A DNA stretch of 29,337 nucleotides from Methanoregula sp. UBA247 (GCA_002495055.1 DADR01000071.1:139-29475), one strand, 5' to 3'; numbered from the stretch's first letter, positions 1 to 7,223 are shown. Made by a program: numbers and translations. Notes: generated from the letters alone by a model not told the origin.

Positions 1-28
1 CACTCCGGTTCAAATCCGGACCTTGGCT
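1..28 (+). tRNA. tRNA-Cys, 3' end only
   Basis: The window opens inside a tRNA. The T-stem TCCGG (4-8), T-loop TTCAAAT (9-15), T-stem CCGGA (16-20), acceptor strand CCTTGGC (21-27) and discriminator T28 are all visible; CCA is not encoded. A U73 discriminator with a GCCAAGG-type acceptor is the hallmark of tRNA-Cys, so the identity is inferred although the anticodon lies outside the window. A short GGGG-TTTTA-CCCC hairpin (31-43) separates it from the 5S gene, which starts about 23 bases on; the two may be co-transcribed. Confidence 0.8.
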
Positions 29-51
29 TTGGGGTTTTACCCCGTATTTGT

Positions 52-178
52 GGTGATAGCGGCCATAGCAGTTGGGAAACACCTGGTCTCATTCCGAACC
101 CAGAAGTTAAGCCAACTCACGTAGTCTACGGTACTGAGGTACGCGAGTCCTCGGGAACTTTACTAAGCTGCTATCACC
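52..178 (+). rRNA. rrf: 5S ribosomal RNA (intact copy)
   Basis: Helix I is a perfect 9-bp pairing of GGTGATAGC (52-60) with GCTATCACC (170-178). The conserved 5S core is present: CCGAACCCAGAAG and TTAAGCC for helix III and its loop, AGTTGG pairing with CCAACT for helix II, and the GTACTGAGGTACGCGAGTCCTCGGG region for helices IV/V. The ~127-nt length suits archaeal 5S. It lies just downstream of tRNA-Cys, a tRNA often found near archaeal 5S genes. This is the only one of three related copies in the window in which all helices can form. Confidence 0.93.
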
Positions 179-180
179 TT

Positions 181-290
181 CCTTACTTTACACGACAACT
201 GTTCTGTGAGATTTTACTAAAGAGCGAAGCCTTTCGTTACAATGTCATCCTGTTTATCCTGGAACAGCATAAGGTTCACGACCTGCATGA
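181..290 (+). repeat. 5S trailer repeat, unit 1
   Basis: Sequence following the first 5S gene that recurs in diverged form after copies 2 and 3. Shared blocks in order are a GAGATTTTACTAAAGAGCGAA-like block (~206-227) containing a small CGAA/TTCG hairpin, a TGTCATC block (~242), and a final hairpin AGGT-TCACG-ACCT followed by GCATGA (~274-290). No ORF with a convincing start is present. Unit 1 is the most divergent of the three at its 3' half. Confidence 0.55.
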
Positions 291-303
291 TAAGTTTTTA
301 TTT

Positions 304-427
304 GTAATAGTGGCCATAGCTTTCGGGAAACACCTGGTCTCATTCCGAACCCAGAAGTTAAGCCAACTCACGTAGTCTACGGAATGAGGTACGCGAGTCC
401 TCGGCAACCTTACCAAGATGCTATCAC
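304..427 (+). rRNA. rrf: 5S ribosomal RNA, second copy, probably decaying
   Basis: About 90% identical to the copy at 52-178 through the central 5S core. Differences weaken the fold: helix I (304-311 with 420-427) has an A-C mismatch; the 5' strand of helix II reads TTTCGG while its partner stays CCAACT, giving up to three mismatches without compensation; one base is lost in the helix IV/V region (GGAATGAGG against GGTACTGAGG). Such uncompensated changes suggest a redundant copy losing function rather than a specialised 5S variant. It could still be transcribed. An alternative is a pseudogene label. Confidence 0.75.
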
Positions 428-428
428 T

Positions 429-550
429 TTCCTTTTTGCACGGTCACAGTTCTTGAGAAATTTTATCAAAGAGCGAACGCCCTCGTTCGATAAAGACTGT
501 CATCGTATCGTTTCTTACGGATACCGGCAGGTCCGCAGGCCTTGCGTGAT
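429..550 (+). repeat. 5S trailer repeat, unit 2
   Basis: Trailer of the second 5S copy. It contains an AAATTTTATCAAAGAGCG block, a perfect hairpin CGAACG-CCCT-CGTTCG (~474-489), a TGTCATCGTATCG block (~499-511), and ACGGATACCGGCAGGT followed by CGCAGGCCT (~517-542). The last ~28 bases are nearly identical to unit 3 (one clear difference), although the attached 5S copies differ greatly. No supported ORF. Confidence 0.6.
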
Positions 551-579
551 ATGTATAAAAATGGATGACAGGGTCATCC
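551..579 (-). terminator. Terminator for the surface protein gene (minus strand)
   Basis: On the minus strand, shortly after the stop codon at 593-595, a perfect 7-bp hairpin GGATGAC-CCT-GTCATCC (579-563) is followed by ATTTTTAT (562-555). A hairpin with a U-tract is consistent with an intrinsic terminator. It sits at the border with the 5S trailer and may serve both strands. Confidence 0.55.
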
Positions 580-592
580 GTTCAAAAAGATC

Positions 593-1633
593 CTAATGCC
601 TCTTCCAGATTACAATTCTCGCTGCCACGACGAATGCCCCGAACAGAGCGTACTGGAGCGGGGCGTGCTGGGCCGGACTTTGGACTGGAGCAGTTGAAGC
701 ATCTGTTGCCTGGGGCGTCGGATTTCCTGCATCAGTGACCTGGAACGGGACTATGGTATACGTGTCATTGGTGAGCGTGGTATCGTTTGCCTCTTGATCG
801 CTGATTGCGGCAATGAGGGCGTCTGCCGCATCGCTACCCTGCAGGCTTCCCGGGCCGGTGAGCTTGAAGACATTCGTGCCGTTGTTCAGTTTCAGGTTGC
901 GGACATAATCCCCGCTGACGACAAAGTCGAACATATTGTCTGCCATCGGGTGTTGCACGATGAGATAGTTCTGTCCTACCGGAAGTTTTCCCAACATTGC
1001 CGCATCGGCGGTAAAGGTAAACAATGCATTGGAATTTACCGGTGTTTTTGTCGTATAGGCATAAGCACCGCCTATAATCCAGATCTGGACTTCCGGAGGA
1101 ATTCCTTCCGCAATCCCGGTTACTGTGAACATCTGCCCTTTTACAACATTCGAAGAAGAGATATTTGCGGTTATAAACGGCTTTTTTAAAGCCATCCCGA
1201 CATTGGCGGCATCCGGGCCCAGCTGGTCCTTTGCTTTCGGCTGGCTCACAGCATAAACGCTGTACGTTCCTGCATCTACCTTGAGATTCGCAGTGTAAAA
1301 GAAATATTCCCAGCTTTTATCCGGTTTTGTTTTCACTACTGTGAATGAGTCCGGGTTTCCGCTGACCACCGCTTTGTCGGGTGATGTGAGTTTTACACCT
1401 GTAGCCTGAAGATTAGGGCCGGTCAGGAAAAGGTATACGGTATCTGCATCGGGACTCTGACCCTGCAGGACCACTTTTTCCCCCTGAAAATATGACTTAT
1501 CTCCGTCAGCGGAAATAGTGACTCCCGTACCTGCAGAAACGCAGGAAATCAGCAGGGCCGCTGCTCCAGATATGAGGAGCAGCAGGATCAGTGTCCGATA
1601 CCCGAAGGGGTTGTTGTTGCGGTGAAGTTTCAT
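593..1633 (-). CDS. Membrane-anchored surface protein with Ig-like repeats
   Basis: The 346-aa product has a basic N-terminus followed by a hydrophobic segment (~14-34, ending ISCVSAG) that looks like a signal peptide, two beta-rich domains of ~100-130 residues (~37-150 and ~151-250, the first with a GEKVVLQGQSPDADTVYLFLTGPNL stretch typical in style of Methanomicrobiales S-layer-like proteins), a Thr/Pro/Ala-rich linker (~295-325) and a C-terminal hydrophobic anchor (~327-342) ending KRH. It should be exported and held outside the cell by its C-terminal helix. The ATG lies directly behind a palindromic operator and ~26 bp from a TATA box, so a leaderless mRNA is likely. Function unknown. Confidence 0.85.
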   Translation of the reverse strand: MKLHRNNNPFGYRTLILLLLISGAAALLISCVSAGTGVTISADGDKSYFQGEKVVLQGQSPDADTVYLFLTGPNLQATGVKLTSPDKAVVSGNPDSFTVVKTKPDKSWEYFFYTANLKVDAGTYSVYAVSQPKAKDQLGPDAANVGMALKKPFITANISSSNVVKGQMFTVTGIAEGIPPEVQIWIIGGAYAYTTKTPVNSNALFTFTADAAMLGKLPVGQNYLIVQHPMADNMFDFVVSGDYVRNLKLNNGTNVFKLTGPGSLQGSDAADALIAAISDQEANDTTLTNDTYTIVPFQVTDAGNPTPQATDASTAPVQSPAQHAPLQYALFGAFVVAARIVIWKRH

Positions 1634-1634
1634 A

Positions 1635-1663
1635 TGTAAATATAATGATATTTACAATATAAA
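1635..1663 (-). promoter_or_regulatory. TATA box plus palindromic operator, site 1
   Basis: Perfect inverted repeat TGTAAATAT-AATG-ATATTTACA at 1635-1656 (9-bp arms, 4-bp spacer) lies between the start codon (1633-1631) and the minus-strand TATA element TTTATATT (1663-1656). Transcription about 26 bp from the TATA centre would begin at the ATG, so a protein bound to the palindrome would block promoter access. Nearly the same site precedes the regulator gene at 3312-3332. Confidence 0.8.
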
Positions 1664-1733
1664 ATAATTTCTTTTTGTATTTTGGCAGCATCATTTTGCC
1701 GGGATTACCTATCAGGTGTAGACCGGAAAAAAG

Positions 1734-2864
1734 TTATGCGTACGGTTCTGGATCTGGAGATCCGATGAACTGCCTGCTCTTAGCAGAGATGTAAAGATCC
1801 AGCGCGGCGATCCCCCCGACCGTTGCCGCCACAAACGCAACGCTGACCAGTGCGAGATCATAGAGGAGGCCAAGAGCAATCCATGCGTCGGTGGGACGGT
1901 AGTAGGTCGCGAGTGGTGTGACCGTCCCGTGCGCTGCCTGGACGAGCAGGTACATGAGGAACACAATGGATACGATAACTCCAAGGAAGGCGGTGCAGGC
2001 AGCAGCCTCAGCCCAGGTCTTTTTCATCAAGGCAACCGATCCCGCGACTGCCTCCCTGATGGTCTTTTGTCCGAGAACGATAAGCGGCACGACAAACGGG
2101 GCCAGGACAAACAGGACCAGGTTAATTGCCGAAAAGGTCAGGGTCTCCCTGAACCCGGGATAGAACCATAACAGCACCGATCGCCCTCCATAGCCCGGGA
2201 TCTCGGTAAAGAGATCCGTGGGCGGAAGGCGACTCAGGTTGAAGGGGAACTGGTGGAGCGTATTGAAAAGGAAAGAATCGAGACGCCCGAAGCCATTGTG
2301 ATAGAGGAACAAGACCTCAGGAGTTGGGAACCTGGCAGGAACATACGAGAAGACAATGACGAGCAGCATGCCTGCGAGTGTCAGGACAAAAGACCACAGG
2401 AAGATTGCTCTTTTGTATTTTTTTGCCCTTGCAAGCCCTTCAAAGAACGAGGCATGACCTTCTTTCCCTGACGGGATGCTCAAAAAAAGGCCCGCAAGTA
2501 AGAACACCAGGCACAAAAGGGTGGCAAGCTCGATGAAAAACTGCCATACGATCCAGTCAAGTTGCATGTGCAGGTTGTATTCGAAGTACCAGAATGCTGC
2601 CTGGCCGATGGCATTTCCCGCCATCACAAGCCCGGCAAGGAGCGTAAACCAGAGGAGCTGCCGGTTCCGGTTTAGTGTTTTTATTCCTGAGATGGCTGCT
2701 CCGACCCCCCGACGGATCGTTCCCGATCCTCCGCCCCCGCCATCCGGGAGTCCCGCGTAAGCGGATTCTGGCGGGATACAGATACCCGTCTGCAGTGCAT
2801 GTAATGCCGGTGGTTTCCGGCACAGGCCGAACCAGTGTTCGGTAATTTCAGATATCCCGGTCAT
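1734..2864 (-). CDS. Polytopic membrane protein, function unknown
   Basis: The 376-aa protein has a soluble N-terminus with a glycine run (~residues 42-48) and about six hydrophobic segments (~71-95, ~104-128, ~152-174, ~225-250, ~285-310, ~328-352). The motif KTLNRNRQLLWFTLLAG before the first helix resembles archaeal integral membrane proteins of unassigned function in which the N-terminal part precedes a conserved helical bundle; I do not recognise a specific family. Its ATG is 2 nt after the regulator stop codon, with GGGAGGA about 8 nt upstream, so it is the second gene of the regulator operon. This linkage suggests a role in sensing or export tied to the regulated surface protein; that is inference. 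Confidence 0.82.
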   Translation of the reverse strand: MTGISEITEHWFGLCRKPPALHALQTGICIPPESAYAGLPDGGGGGSGTIRRGVGAAISGIKTLNRNRQLLWFTLLAGLVMAGNAIGQAAFWYFEYNLHMQLDWIVWQFFIELATLLCLVFLLAGLFLSIPSGKEGHASFFEGLARAKKYKRAIFLWSFVLTLAGMLLVIVFSYVPARFPTPEVLFLYHNGFGRLDSFLFNTLHQFPFNLSRLPPTDLFTEIPGYGGRSVLLWFYPGFRETLTFSAINLVLFVLAPFVVPLIVLGQKTIREAVAGSVALMKKTWAEAAACTAFLGVIVSIVFLMYLLVQAAHGTVTPLATYYRPTDAWIALGLLYDLALVSVAFVAATVGGIAALDLYISAKSRQFIGSPDPEPYA

Positions 2865-2866
2865 TC

Positions 2867-3310
2867 CTAATCCTCCCGGATCTTTGCAAGCAGTTCCACT
2901 GCCATCTTGGTCGGGTCCTGGGTTTTTTCGAGTTTTATCCCCAGCTCGGCTGCAAAGTCCCAGATGAACTCAATGCATTTTGTGAACTCGTCGCAGGAAA
3001 TGCAATCGCCATCATGCTCGTACCAGACCTGCATGCCATGCTTCTCCGACACCAAAATATAGGCATTGGTCTGGAAGGGTATAGATCGCCCAAACAGGAT
3101 GCCCCGCTCTACATCGATCTTTTCAATCTGGATTCTGTTTGCCCTGGCCATCTCCTGCATCGATATCTCGATCTTCTCATCCATTATGAGGAGCGCCTGT
3201 GAGACACCCTGCCTTGTTATACCGATAAGGTTTGCGATTGAGATGTTCGACATCCCGCTTCGTCGCATCTTCCAGAATTTGAACTGTTTATCGTTCATTG
3301 GAAGGAACAT
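2867..3310 (-). CDS. HTH transcriptional regulator, Tfx-like N-terminus
   Basis: The 147-aa protein has an N-terminal helix-turn-helix: residues ~8-42 run KQFKFWKMRRSGM, then SNISIANLIG-ITRQGVSQALL, which resembles the HTH of archaeal Tfx-type regulators. A linker helix (~45-66) leads to a compact C-terminal domain (~67-125) containing Cys103, Cys106 and Cys112 (CISC and TKC), which could bind metal or sense redox state. The C-terminal domain does not look like the usual Tfx C-terminal domain. The ATG sits directly behind the palindrome at 3312-3332 and ~26 bp from a TATA box, implying a leaderless, autoregulated transcript. The same palindrome precedes the surface protein gene. M5 is an alternative start. 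Confidence 0.82.
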   Translation of the reverse strand: MFLPMNDKQFKFWKMRRSGMSNISIANLIGITRQGVSQALLIMDEKIEISMQEMARANRIQIEKIDVERGILFGRSIPFQTNAYILVSEKHGMQVWYEHDGDCISCDEFTKCIEFIWDFAAELGIKLEKTQDPTKMAVELLAKIRED

Positions 3311-3311
3311 A

Positions 3312-3340
3312 TGTAAATATATTGATATTTACTATATAAA
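3312..3340 (-). promoter_or_regulatory. TATA box plus palindromic operator, site 2
   Basis: Inverted repeat GTAAATAT-ATTG-ATATTTAC at 3313-3332 (8-bp arms) lies between the regulator ATG (3310-3308) and TATA box TTTATATA (3340-3333). The flanks also match site 1: both read CATATGTAAATATA before and ATATAAA after. The position over the initiation region argues for repression of the regulator operon by its own product. Confidence 0.8.
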
Positions 3341-3438
3341 CTATTTGTTAACCTCTCTTACTCGCGTTCCTGAGACACAGATAATAAATGTGGTATCGAT
3401 GGGCGTAACCGGAGATGTCGCAATTTCTTCACAGTTAT

Positions 3439-3539
3439 GATACATATGGTCGATTGCCGAATCCAGACGTTAAGCCGGCACACATAGTATGCTGTACTGA
3501 GATTGTGAGACTTCGGGAATCATACCACGCTTCTTTCAC
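3439..3539 (+). pseudogene. 5S rRNA relic (third copy)
   Basis: Matches the 5S core at GGTC-ATT-CCGAA-CCAGA-GTTAAGCC (~3448-3476) and again at CTGTACTGAGA and CTTCGGGAATCATACCACGCT (~3492-3530). About 17-20 bases that form the 5' strand of helix II are missing, and helix I can no longer pair. It cannot fold as 5S and is a clear remnant. It is separated from copies 1 and 2 by the 3-kb regulator/surface-protein cluster. Confidence 0.75.
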
Positions 3540-3645
3540 GGTCTTTTATGATCTTATGAAATTTGATTAACGAGCGCATGCTCTCTTCATGTCATTGTAT
3601 CGTCTTTACGGATACCGGCAGGTTCGCAGGCCTGCATGACAGTTT
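3540..3645 (+). repeat. 5S trailer repeat, unit 3
   Basis: Trailer following the 5S relic. It shares ATGAAATTTGATTAACGAGCG (~3556-3576), TGTCATTGTATCGTC (~3590-3604) and TTACGGATACCGGCAGGT plus CGCAGGCCT (~3606-3632) with unit 2, the last block almost identical. The end can form the hairpin GCAGG-N8-CCTGC (~3618-3635). The 3333-3731 gap holds only this relic, the trailer and the promoter region of the next gene; I see no gene in it. Confidence 0.6.
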
Positions 3646-3731
3646 ACTGTGGTTTAATCAAATCCTCCAGTTTCACCCTGCACAGCATTTCCTATTAATC
3701 CCGGGTGTGAAATTATTCTCCAGGAGCATGT

Positions 3732-4415
3732 ATGTTGCCAAAAGTAATCCTCCATATTGCATCAAGCCTTGATGGCCGTATTACGAACTTTCCTGCTGAC
3801 CTCGAGCTCTATTATGGCCTTGCCGCCCAGTGGAACCCGGATGCAATCCTTTTCGGGAGCGCGACGGTCCTTGCAGCGGTCCGGGACAATCCCGCGCTGG
3901 AAGTTCCCCCGGAACACGTGCAGATGTTCACCCCCCCAAAGGATGCCAAAACCGATCCCCGCCCGCTGCTGGTGATCGCTGACAGCCGGGGAAGGGTGCA
4001 CTGCTGGGACGCAATCCGGAAGTGGCCGTACATGCGGGACCTTCTGGCCCTGTGCTCTTCTGCAACCCCGCAAGAGTACATCAGTTATCTGGCAAATCGA
4101 CATATCGGCACCATCGTGGCTGGGAATAATCGCATTGATATGCGTGCCGCACTCACCGAGCTGAACACACAGTTCGGAGTGAAGGTTGTTCGGGTAGACA
4201 GCGGCGGTACCCTTAACAGCGTCCTCCTGCAGGGTGGACTTGTGGACGAGGTGAGTGTCCTGATCCACCCGTACCTGGCCGGGGGAGAACCTGGACCTAC
4301 CATGTTCGACCCGGTAAATGCAGCGATCTCTGGACTACAGGTACCTCTCATGTTGCGGAGCACTAAAGTGGTGGGGGATGGAATTATCTGGGCCCTGTAT
4401 AGTGTGCGGGAGTGA
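3732..4415 (+). CDS. RibD C-terminal / DHFR-fold reductase
   Basis: The 227-aa protein matches the RibD C-terminal reductase fold: N-terminal strand VILHIASSLDGRIT (~5-18, the 'SLDGR' substrate motif), NPDAILFGSATV (~34-45), RPLLVIADSRGRV (~77-89), VVRVDSGGTLNSVLLQGGLVDEVSVLIHP (~150-178, with the GG-x-LN and GLVDE motifs), and HPYLAGG. Members reduce the ribosylaminopyrimidine intermediate of riboflavin/F420 synthesis with NAD(P)H; this one is divergent enough that the substrate is uncertain. ATG 3732 is preceded by CAGGAG at 3721-3726. No riboflavin genes flank it. It may be a paralogue rather than the main ArfC enzyme. Confidence 0.85.
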   Translation: MLPKVILHIASSLDGRITNFPADLELYYGLAAQWNPDAILFGSATVLAAVRDNPALEVPPEHVQMFTPPKDAKTDPRPLLVIADSRGRVHCWDAIRKWPYMRDLLALCSSATPQEYISYLANRHIGTIVAGNNRIDMRAALTELNTQFGVKVVRVDSGGTLNSVLLQGGLVDEVSVLIHPYLAGGEPGPTMFDPVNAAISGLQVPLMLRSTKVVGDGIIWALYSVRE

Positions 4416-4442
4416 GTGGTTCAGATCGACGAGGTCAGTGGA

Positions 4443-5270
4443 TCAAATAATGTCTGCTCCCCCTTTTCTCCCGACTGCCTTGAAGAACGTATAGCAGAAC
4501 ATCCCATTTTGTTCCGTTGTCCTGTACAGGTCTCTGATCCCCCTGTCCCACGCTTCCGGATCTGAAAGACCTCCTGAAATTGCCTGATCACGGACACCCT
4601 CAATCATTGCGATGAAGATACTTTTCACCGCTTCAGATGAACGGGGGATATTCCGGGATGCATAGGTCTGTCTGGGGAAGACCTTAACATCAACAAATCC
4701 TGTATCTGCCAGCAGGTGCTCCAACTCCCTGCCAATGAGTGAATTGCCACCAGTTTGTCGCTGAAGAGTGACGAGACAGTTAATTACGTGGTGAGCTGCC
4801 CGAGTGTCGGGGTAGAAAATTGCCGACCCGTGATCTCCTTCGATGACAGTTATTGTGCCTCCGGGCCGGAGCACCTTTTTGAGGTTATTGAGGGCAATCA
4901 GCGGGTCAGGAATGTGCTCAAGAGTAAAGCATACGAATACATGGTCGAATGTTTCGGCCGGGAATTGCATAGTACAGATATCTGCCTGGCGCAACGTGAT
5001 GTTGGTATATCCCGCTTCTGAAATACGCTCCTGCGCCTTTGCCAGTGACTCGGGGGAAATATCGACTGATACGAATCGCGCTTGGGGACTGTTACCCGCG
5101 AGCAGGAGGGTCTGGGCTCCAATTCCGCATCCCGCTTCGAGAACAATACTGCCAGGTGGGTAACGGGTACCTTCATGGAGGAGTAAACCAAGCCCGGATG
5201 CCTGATCGTGCAACCTGGTGGATTCGCGATCCGACCGTCCATGGATGTATGGATGGGAATTATCTCTCAT
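4443..5270 (-). CDS. Class I SAM-dependent methyltransferase
   Basis: Motif I VLEAGCGIGAQT binds SAM; a following acidic strand VSVDIS, the QADICTMQFP motif, DHVFVCFTLEHIPDP (motif IV) and LKKVLRPGGTITVIEGDH (motif V/VI) complete a Rossmann methyltransferase of the Methyltransf_11/25 type. I chose ATG 5270 (MRDNSHPYIHGRSDRE, 275 aa), because relatives begin close to the 'HPY-HG' motif and the region upstream to 5384 is AT-rich with TATA-like elements. An open frame does extend to 5384 (313 aa). The C-terminal part (~180-270) probably selects a small-molecule substrate; it is not identifiable. It is convergent with the upstream reductase gene, which ends 27 bp away. Confidence 0.85.
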   Translation of the reverse strand: MRDNSHPYIHGRSDRESTRLHDQASGLGLLLHEGTRYPPGSIVLEAGCGIGAQTLLLAGNSPQARFVSVDISPESLAKAQERISEAGYTNITLRQADICTMQFPAETFDHVFVCFTLEHIPDPLIALNNLKKVLRPGGTITVIEGDHGSAIFYPDTRAAHHVINCLVTLQRQTGGNSLIGRELEHLLADTGFVDVKVFPRQTYASRNIPRSSEAVKSIFIAMIEGVRDQAISGGLSDPEAWDRGIRDLYRTTEQNGMFCYTFFKAVGRKGGADII

Positions 5271-5514
5271 AGTAAATCGCGCCGGGCACATCAGGAGGCC
5301 AGACGAGTGTCTGTATCTTTCACGGTATGATAAATTTCCATATTTGATCAATATATGCAGAATATTTAAAATAACACCTGACATGAAATCATCGAAATGA
5401 TATTCTGTTGCGTTATCTTACTAAAAAATTTTTTGTTGTATAAATTTCTCTGAATTCTTCACCAACCATTAAGTATACCCTCTCTCTCATTATTCAGCTA
5501 AGGTGGCCTTAGGA

Positions 5515-5871
5515 ATGATCTCGGCGCTCTTACAATCAGGCTTAATGTTTTATGGTTTTTTTCAGGTAACTATCGCTTTTACTGCGGTTCTCCTTTCCGT
5601 GAAATGGAATAAATACGAATTTCTGGCAGGTTTATCATTTCTCCTCATCTATTCGATCATCTACCTCGTCGATACGTTCTTCTTCACGATTGTATATGGT
5701 ATATTTCTCGATGTTGCCCAATTCGGATTTATCCTTCTTGCCATTGTTTTCTTTATTATCGGGATGCATCCCATATACGCTCCGAAGATGGTAACGGGAA
5801 TTAGGGAACAAATTTCCGAACAAAAACACTCCCGTGACGAATCTCTTATTTCTATTCTGAAAAAAATCTGA
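5515..5871 (+). CDS. Small membrane protein, function unknown
   Basis: The 118-aa product has three or four hydrophobic helices (FYGFFQVTIAFTAVLLSV, FLAGLSFLLIYSIIYLV, VYGIFLDVAQFGFILLAIVFFIIGM) and a short charged C-terminal tail with a basic end (ISILKKI). ATG 5515 is preceded by AAGGTGG at 5500-5506; GTG 5503 is an alternative that would add four residues and lies close to the expected start site for the TATA element near 5470-5476. Methanogen genomes carry many small membrane proteins like this of unknown role. The neighbours give no functional clue. Confidence 0.7.
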   Translation: MISALLQSGLMFYGFFQVTIAFTAVLLSVKWNKYEFLAGLSFLLIYSIIYLVDTFFFTIVYGIFLDVAQFGFILLAIVFFIIGMHPIYAPKMVTGIREQISEQKHSRDESLISILKKI

Positions 5872-6245
5872 TTCTTTCAATCAACAAAGAATGAAAATGA
5901 GGTGTACAACATTTAACAACAGATTACCCTCATTGCCGTTCGGAATGGGGTCTTGACCTGGGGTTCATGCTTTGTGCAGACTACTCTGCATTCGGTAATC
6001 TTAAAACAAGATATTTCTTACCTCAAAAGTTACTGATGATAATCTGTAGCGGTATATTTCTGAACTTAGATCGAAATACCAGATCTCTCTCGTTATGGAG
6101 GATATATTCCCTGATGAAGAATCTTATTATCAAGGAAATTCACGTAAAACGAAAGAAAAAACTCCATTATTTGAGAGGAGGAATATGTCAGAGTGCAGGG
6201 CAAAACGGCAAGAGGATAGTCTGTGCCATACAGAGAACGAAAAAT
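5872..6245. other. Low-information interval between two genes
   Basis: No well supported gene is visible. A 53-codon plus-strand ORF, ATG 6095 to TAA 6254-6256 (begins MEDIFPDEESYYQG), has acidic then basic, protein-like composition and remains open upstream to 6050 without a start codon. It could be the tail of a broken gene, and it overlaps the end of the minus-strand surface protein by ~10 bp. There is no clear ribosome binding site. Confidence 0.3.
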
Positions 6246-7223
6246 TTATGAGGTAATTTCGGTATCCCTGACTCTTATAGTCAGGTCAACGGTAGCATAC
6301 GCTCCATCGAATTCAACACAATAATTACCTCCTGTCCGCACAACCATCTGCCGCTTGTTTTCAAAGGAATATGTTCTTCCAAATCCATCCTCCTCGATAA
6401 TCGCCCCGGTATCCTTATCCCTGACAATTACCTGGAACCATGAATCTTCATATGTTCGATTGACAATAACATTTTCTTTGTACACGGTTGCGATCTCTTT
6501 ATGTTCAATGTATTTAACATCCCGGATATTCAGCGGGGAAACACTAAAGTCGATGACAAGCGGCGGGTCGTCAAGGTTCAGGGAAATCCGAGGTAAAGCT
6601 TGCGACAGGTCCTGGTTAGTCAAAGAATATACCGTGACAAACCCATCAAAATCTCTTTGAGGGATTCTTGGTTGAAGATTGGGATGAAATTCAATTTCTG
6701 GTGTTTCAGGCATTTCTATCGAAATATAGGATGCAATTGATTTTGTTGATGCAGAGGTACTGGAGTTGGTTTTGATCAATTGTGAACCTGGTATTACTCC
6801 CCCCGAATTACCAGCAGGTTGTCCCTGTATTACAGATGCAGAGAGGTCCGAGTTGGATATGGATAATGGGGAATCCGAAAGAGCTGCCCCCTGGTTCATG
6901 ATCGGTTGTGAGCCCGGGACAGGATCAGGGATCTGTATTACAGATGCAGAGAGGTCCGGGTTGGATATGGATAATGGGGAATCCGAAAGAGCTGCCCCCT
7001 GGTTCATGATCAGTTGTGAGTTTGGAACGGGACTGGGGACAGGACTGGGAACAGGATTTGACAAACCTGAACTGATGGGATCCGGAACATTTCCGGTTAA
7101 CATTATTGGTTGTGCTGGATTTTGTCCGTAGATTGAAGATGCGATAGACCATAAAATCGTAGTATTTATCATAAGGATTAAAAATATTACGCCGAAGAGG
7201 AGAGTTATTGATTCTTCGTCCAT
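6246..7223 (-). CDS. Membrane-anchored extracellular protein with tandem repeat
   Basis: The chosen start MDEESITLLFGVIFLILM (ATG 7223, 325 aa) places a single hydrophobic N-terminal helix right at the start, resembling archaeal pilin-like or anchored proteins; ATG 7259 would add 12 residues but lies upstream of the start site expected from the TTTTATG element near 7275-7283. After the helix comes a Pro/Ser/Asn-rich stalk with PVPSPVPSPVP and two copies of a 36-residue unit (IMNQGAALSDSP then LSISN and DLSASVIQ), and then a beta-rich C-terminal domain (~170-325). The protein is probably extracellular with a stalk and a globular head. Function unknown. Confidence 0.78.
   Translation of the reverse strand: MDEESITLLFGVIFLILMINTTILWSIASSIYGQNPAQPIMLTGNVPDPISSGLSNPVPSPVPSPVPNSQLIMNQGAALSDSPLSISNPDLSASVIQIPDPVPGSQPIMNQGAALSDSPLSISNSDLSASVIQGQPAGNSGGVIPGSQLIKTNSSTSASTKSIASYISIEMPETPEIEFHPNLQPRIPQRDFDGFVTVYSLTNQDLSQALPRISLNLDDPPLVIDFSVSPLNIRDVKYIEHKEIATVYKENVIVNRTYEDSWFQVIVRDKDTGAIIEEDGFGRTYSFENKRQMVVRTGGNYCVEFDGAYATVDLTIRVRDTEITS
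6825..7019 (-). repeat. Two tandem 108-bp in-frame repeats in the surface protein
   Basis: A ~87-bp block at 6825-6911 is repeated at 6933-7019 (108-bp period, 36 codons) with only a few differences. Partial flanking motifs coding GSQLI occur on both sides. The near-identity suggests recent duplication or ongoing copy-number change in the stalk. Confidence 0.8.

Noticed and set aside
5967..6251. 94-codon ORF between the small membrane protein and the stalked surface protein
   Set aside because: No ribosome binding site, mixed composition and no domain; a competing frame from 6095 looks more protein-like, but neither is convincing.
6825..7019. CRISPR-like repeat
   Set aside because: Only two units, in frame within a coding sequence, with a 108-bp period and no unique spacers of uniform size.
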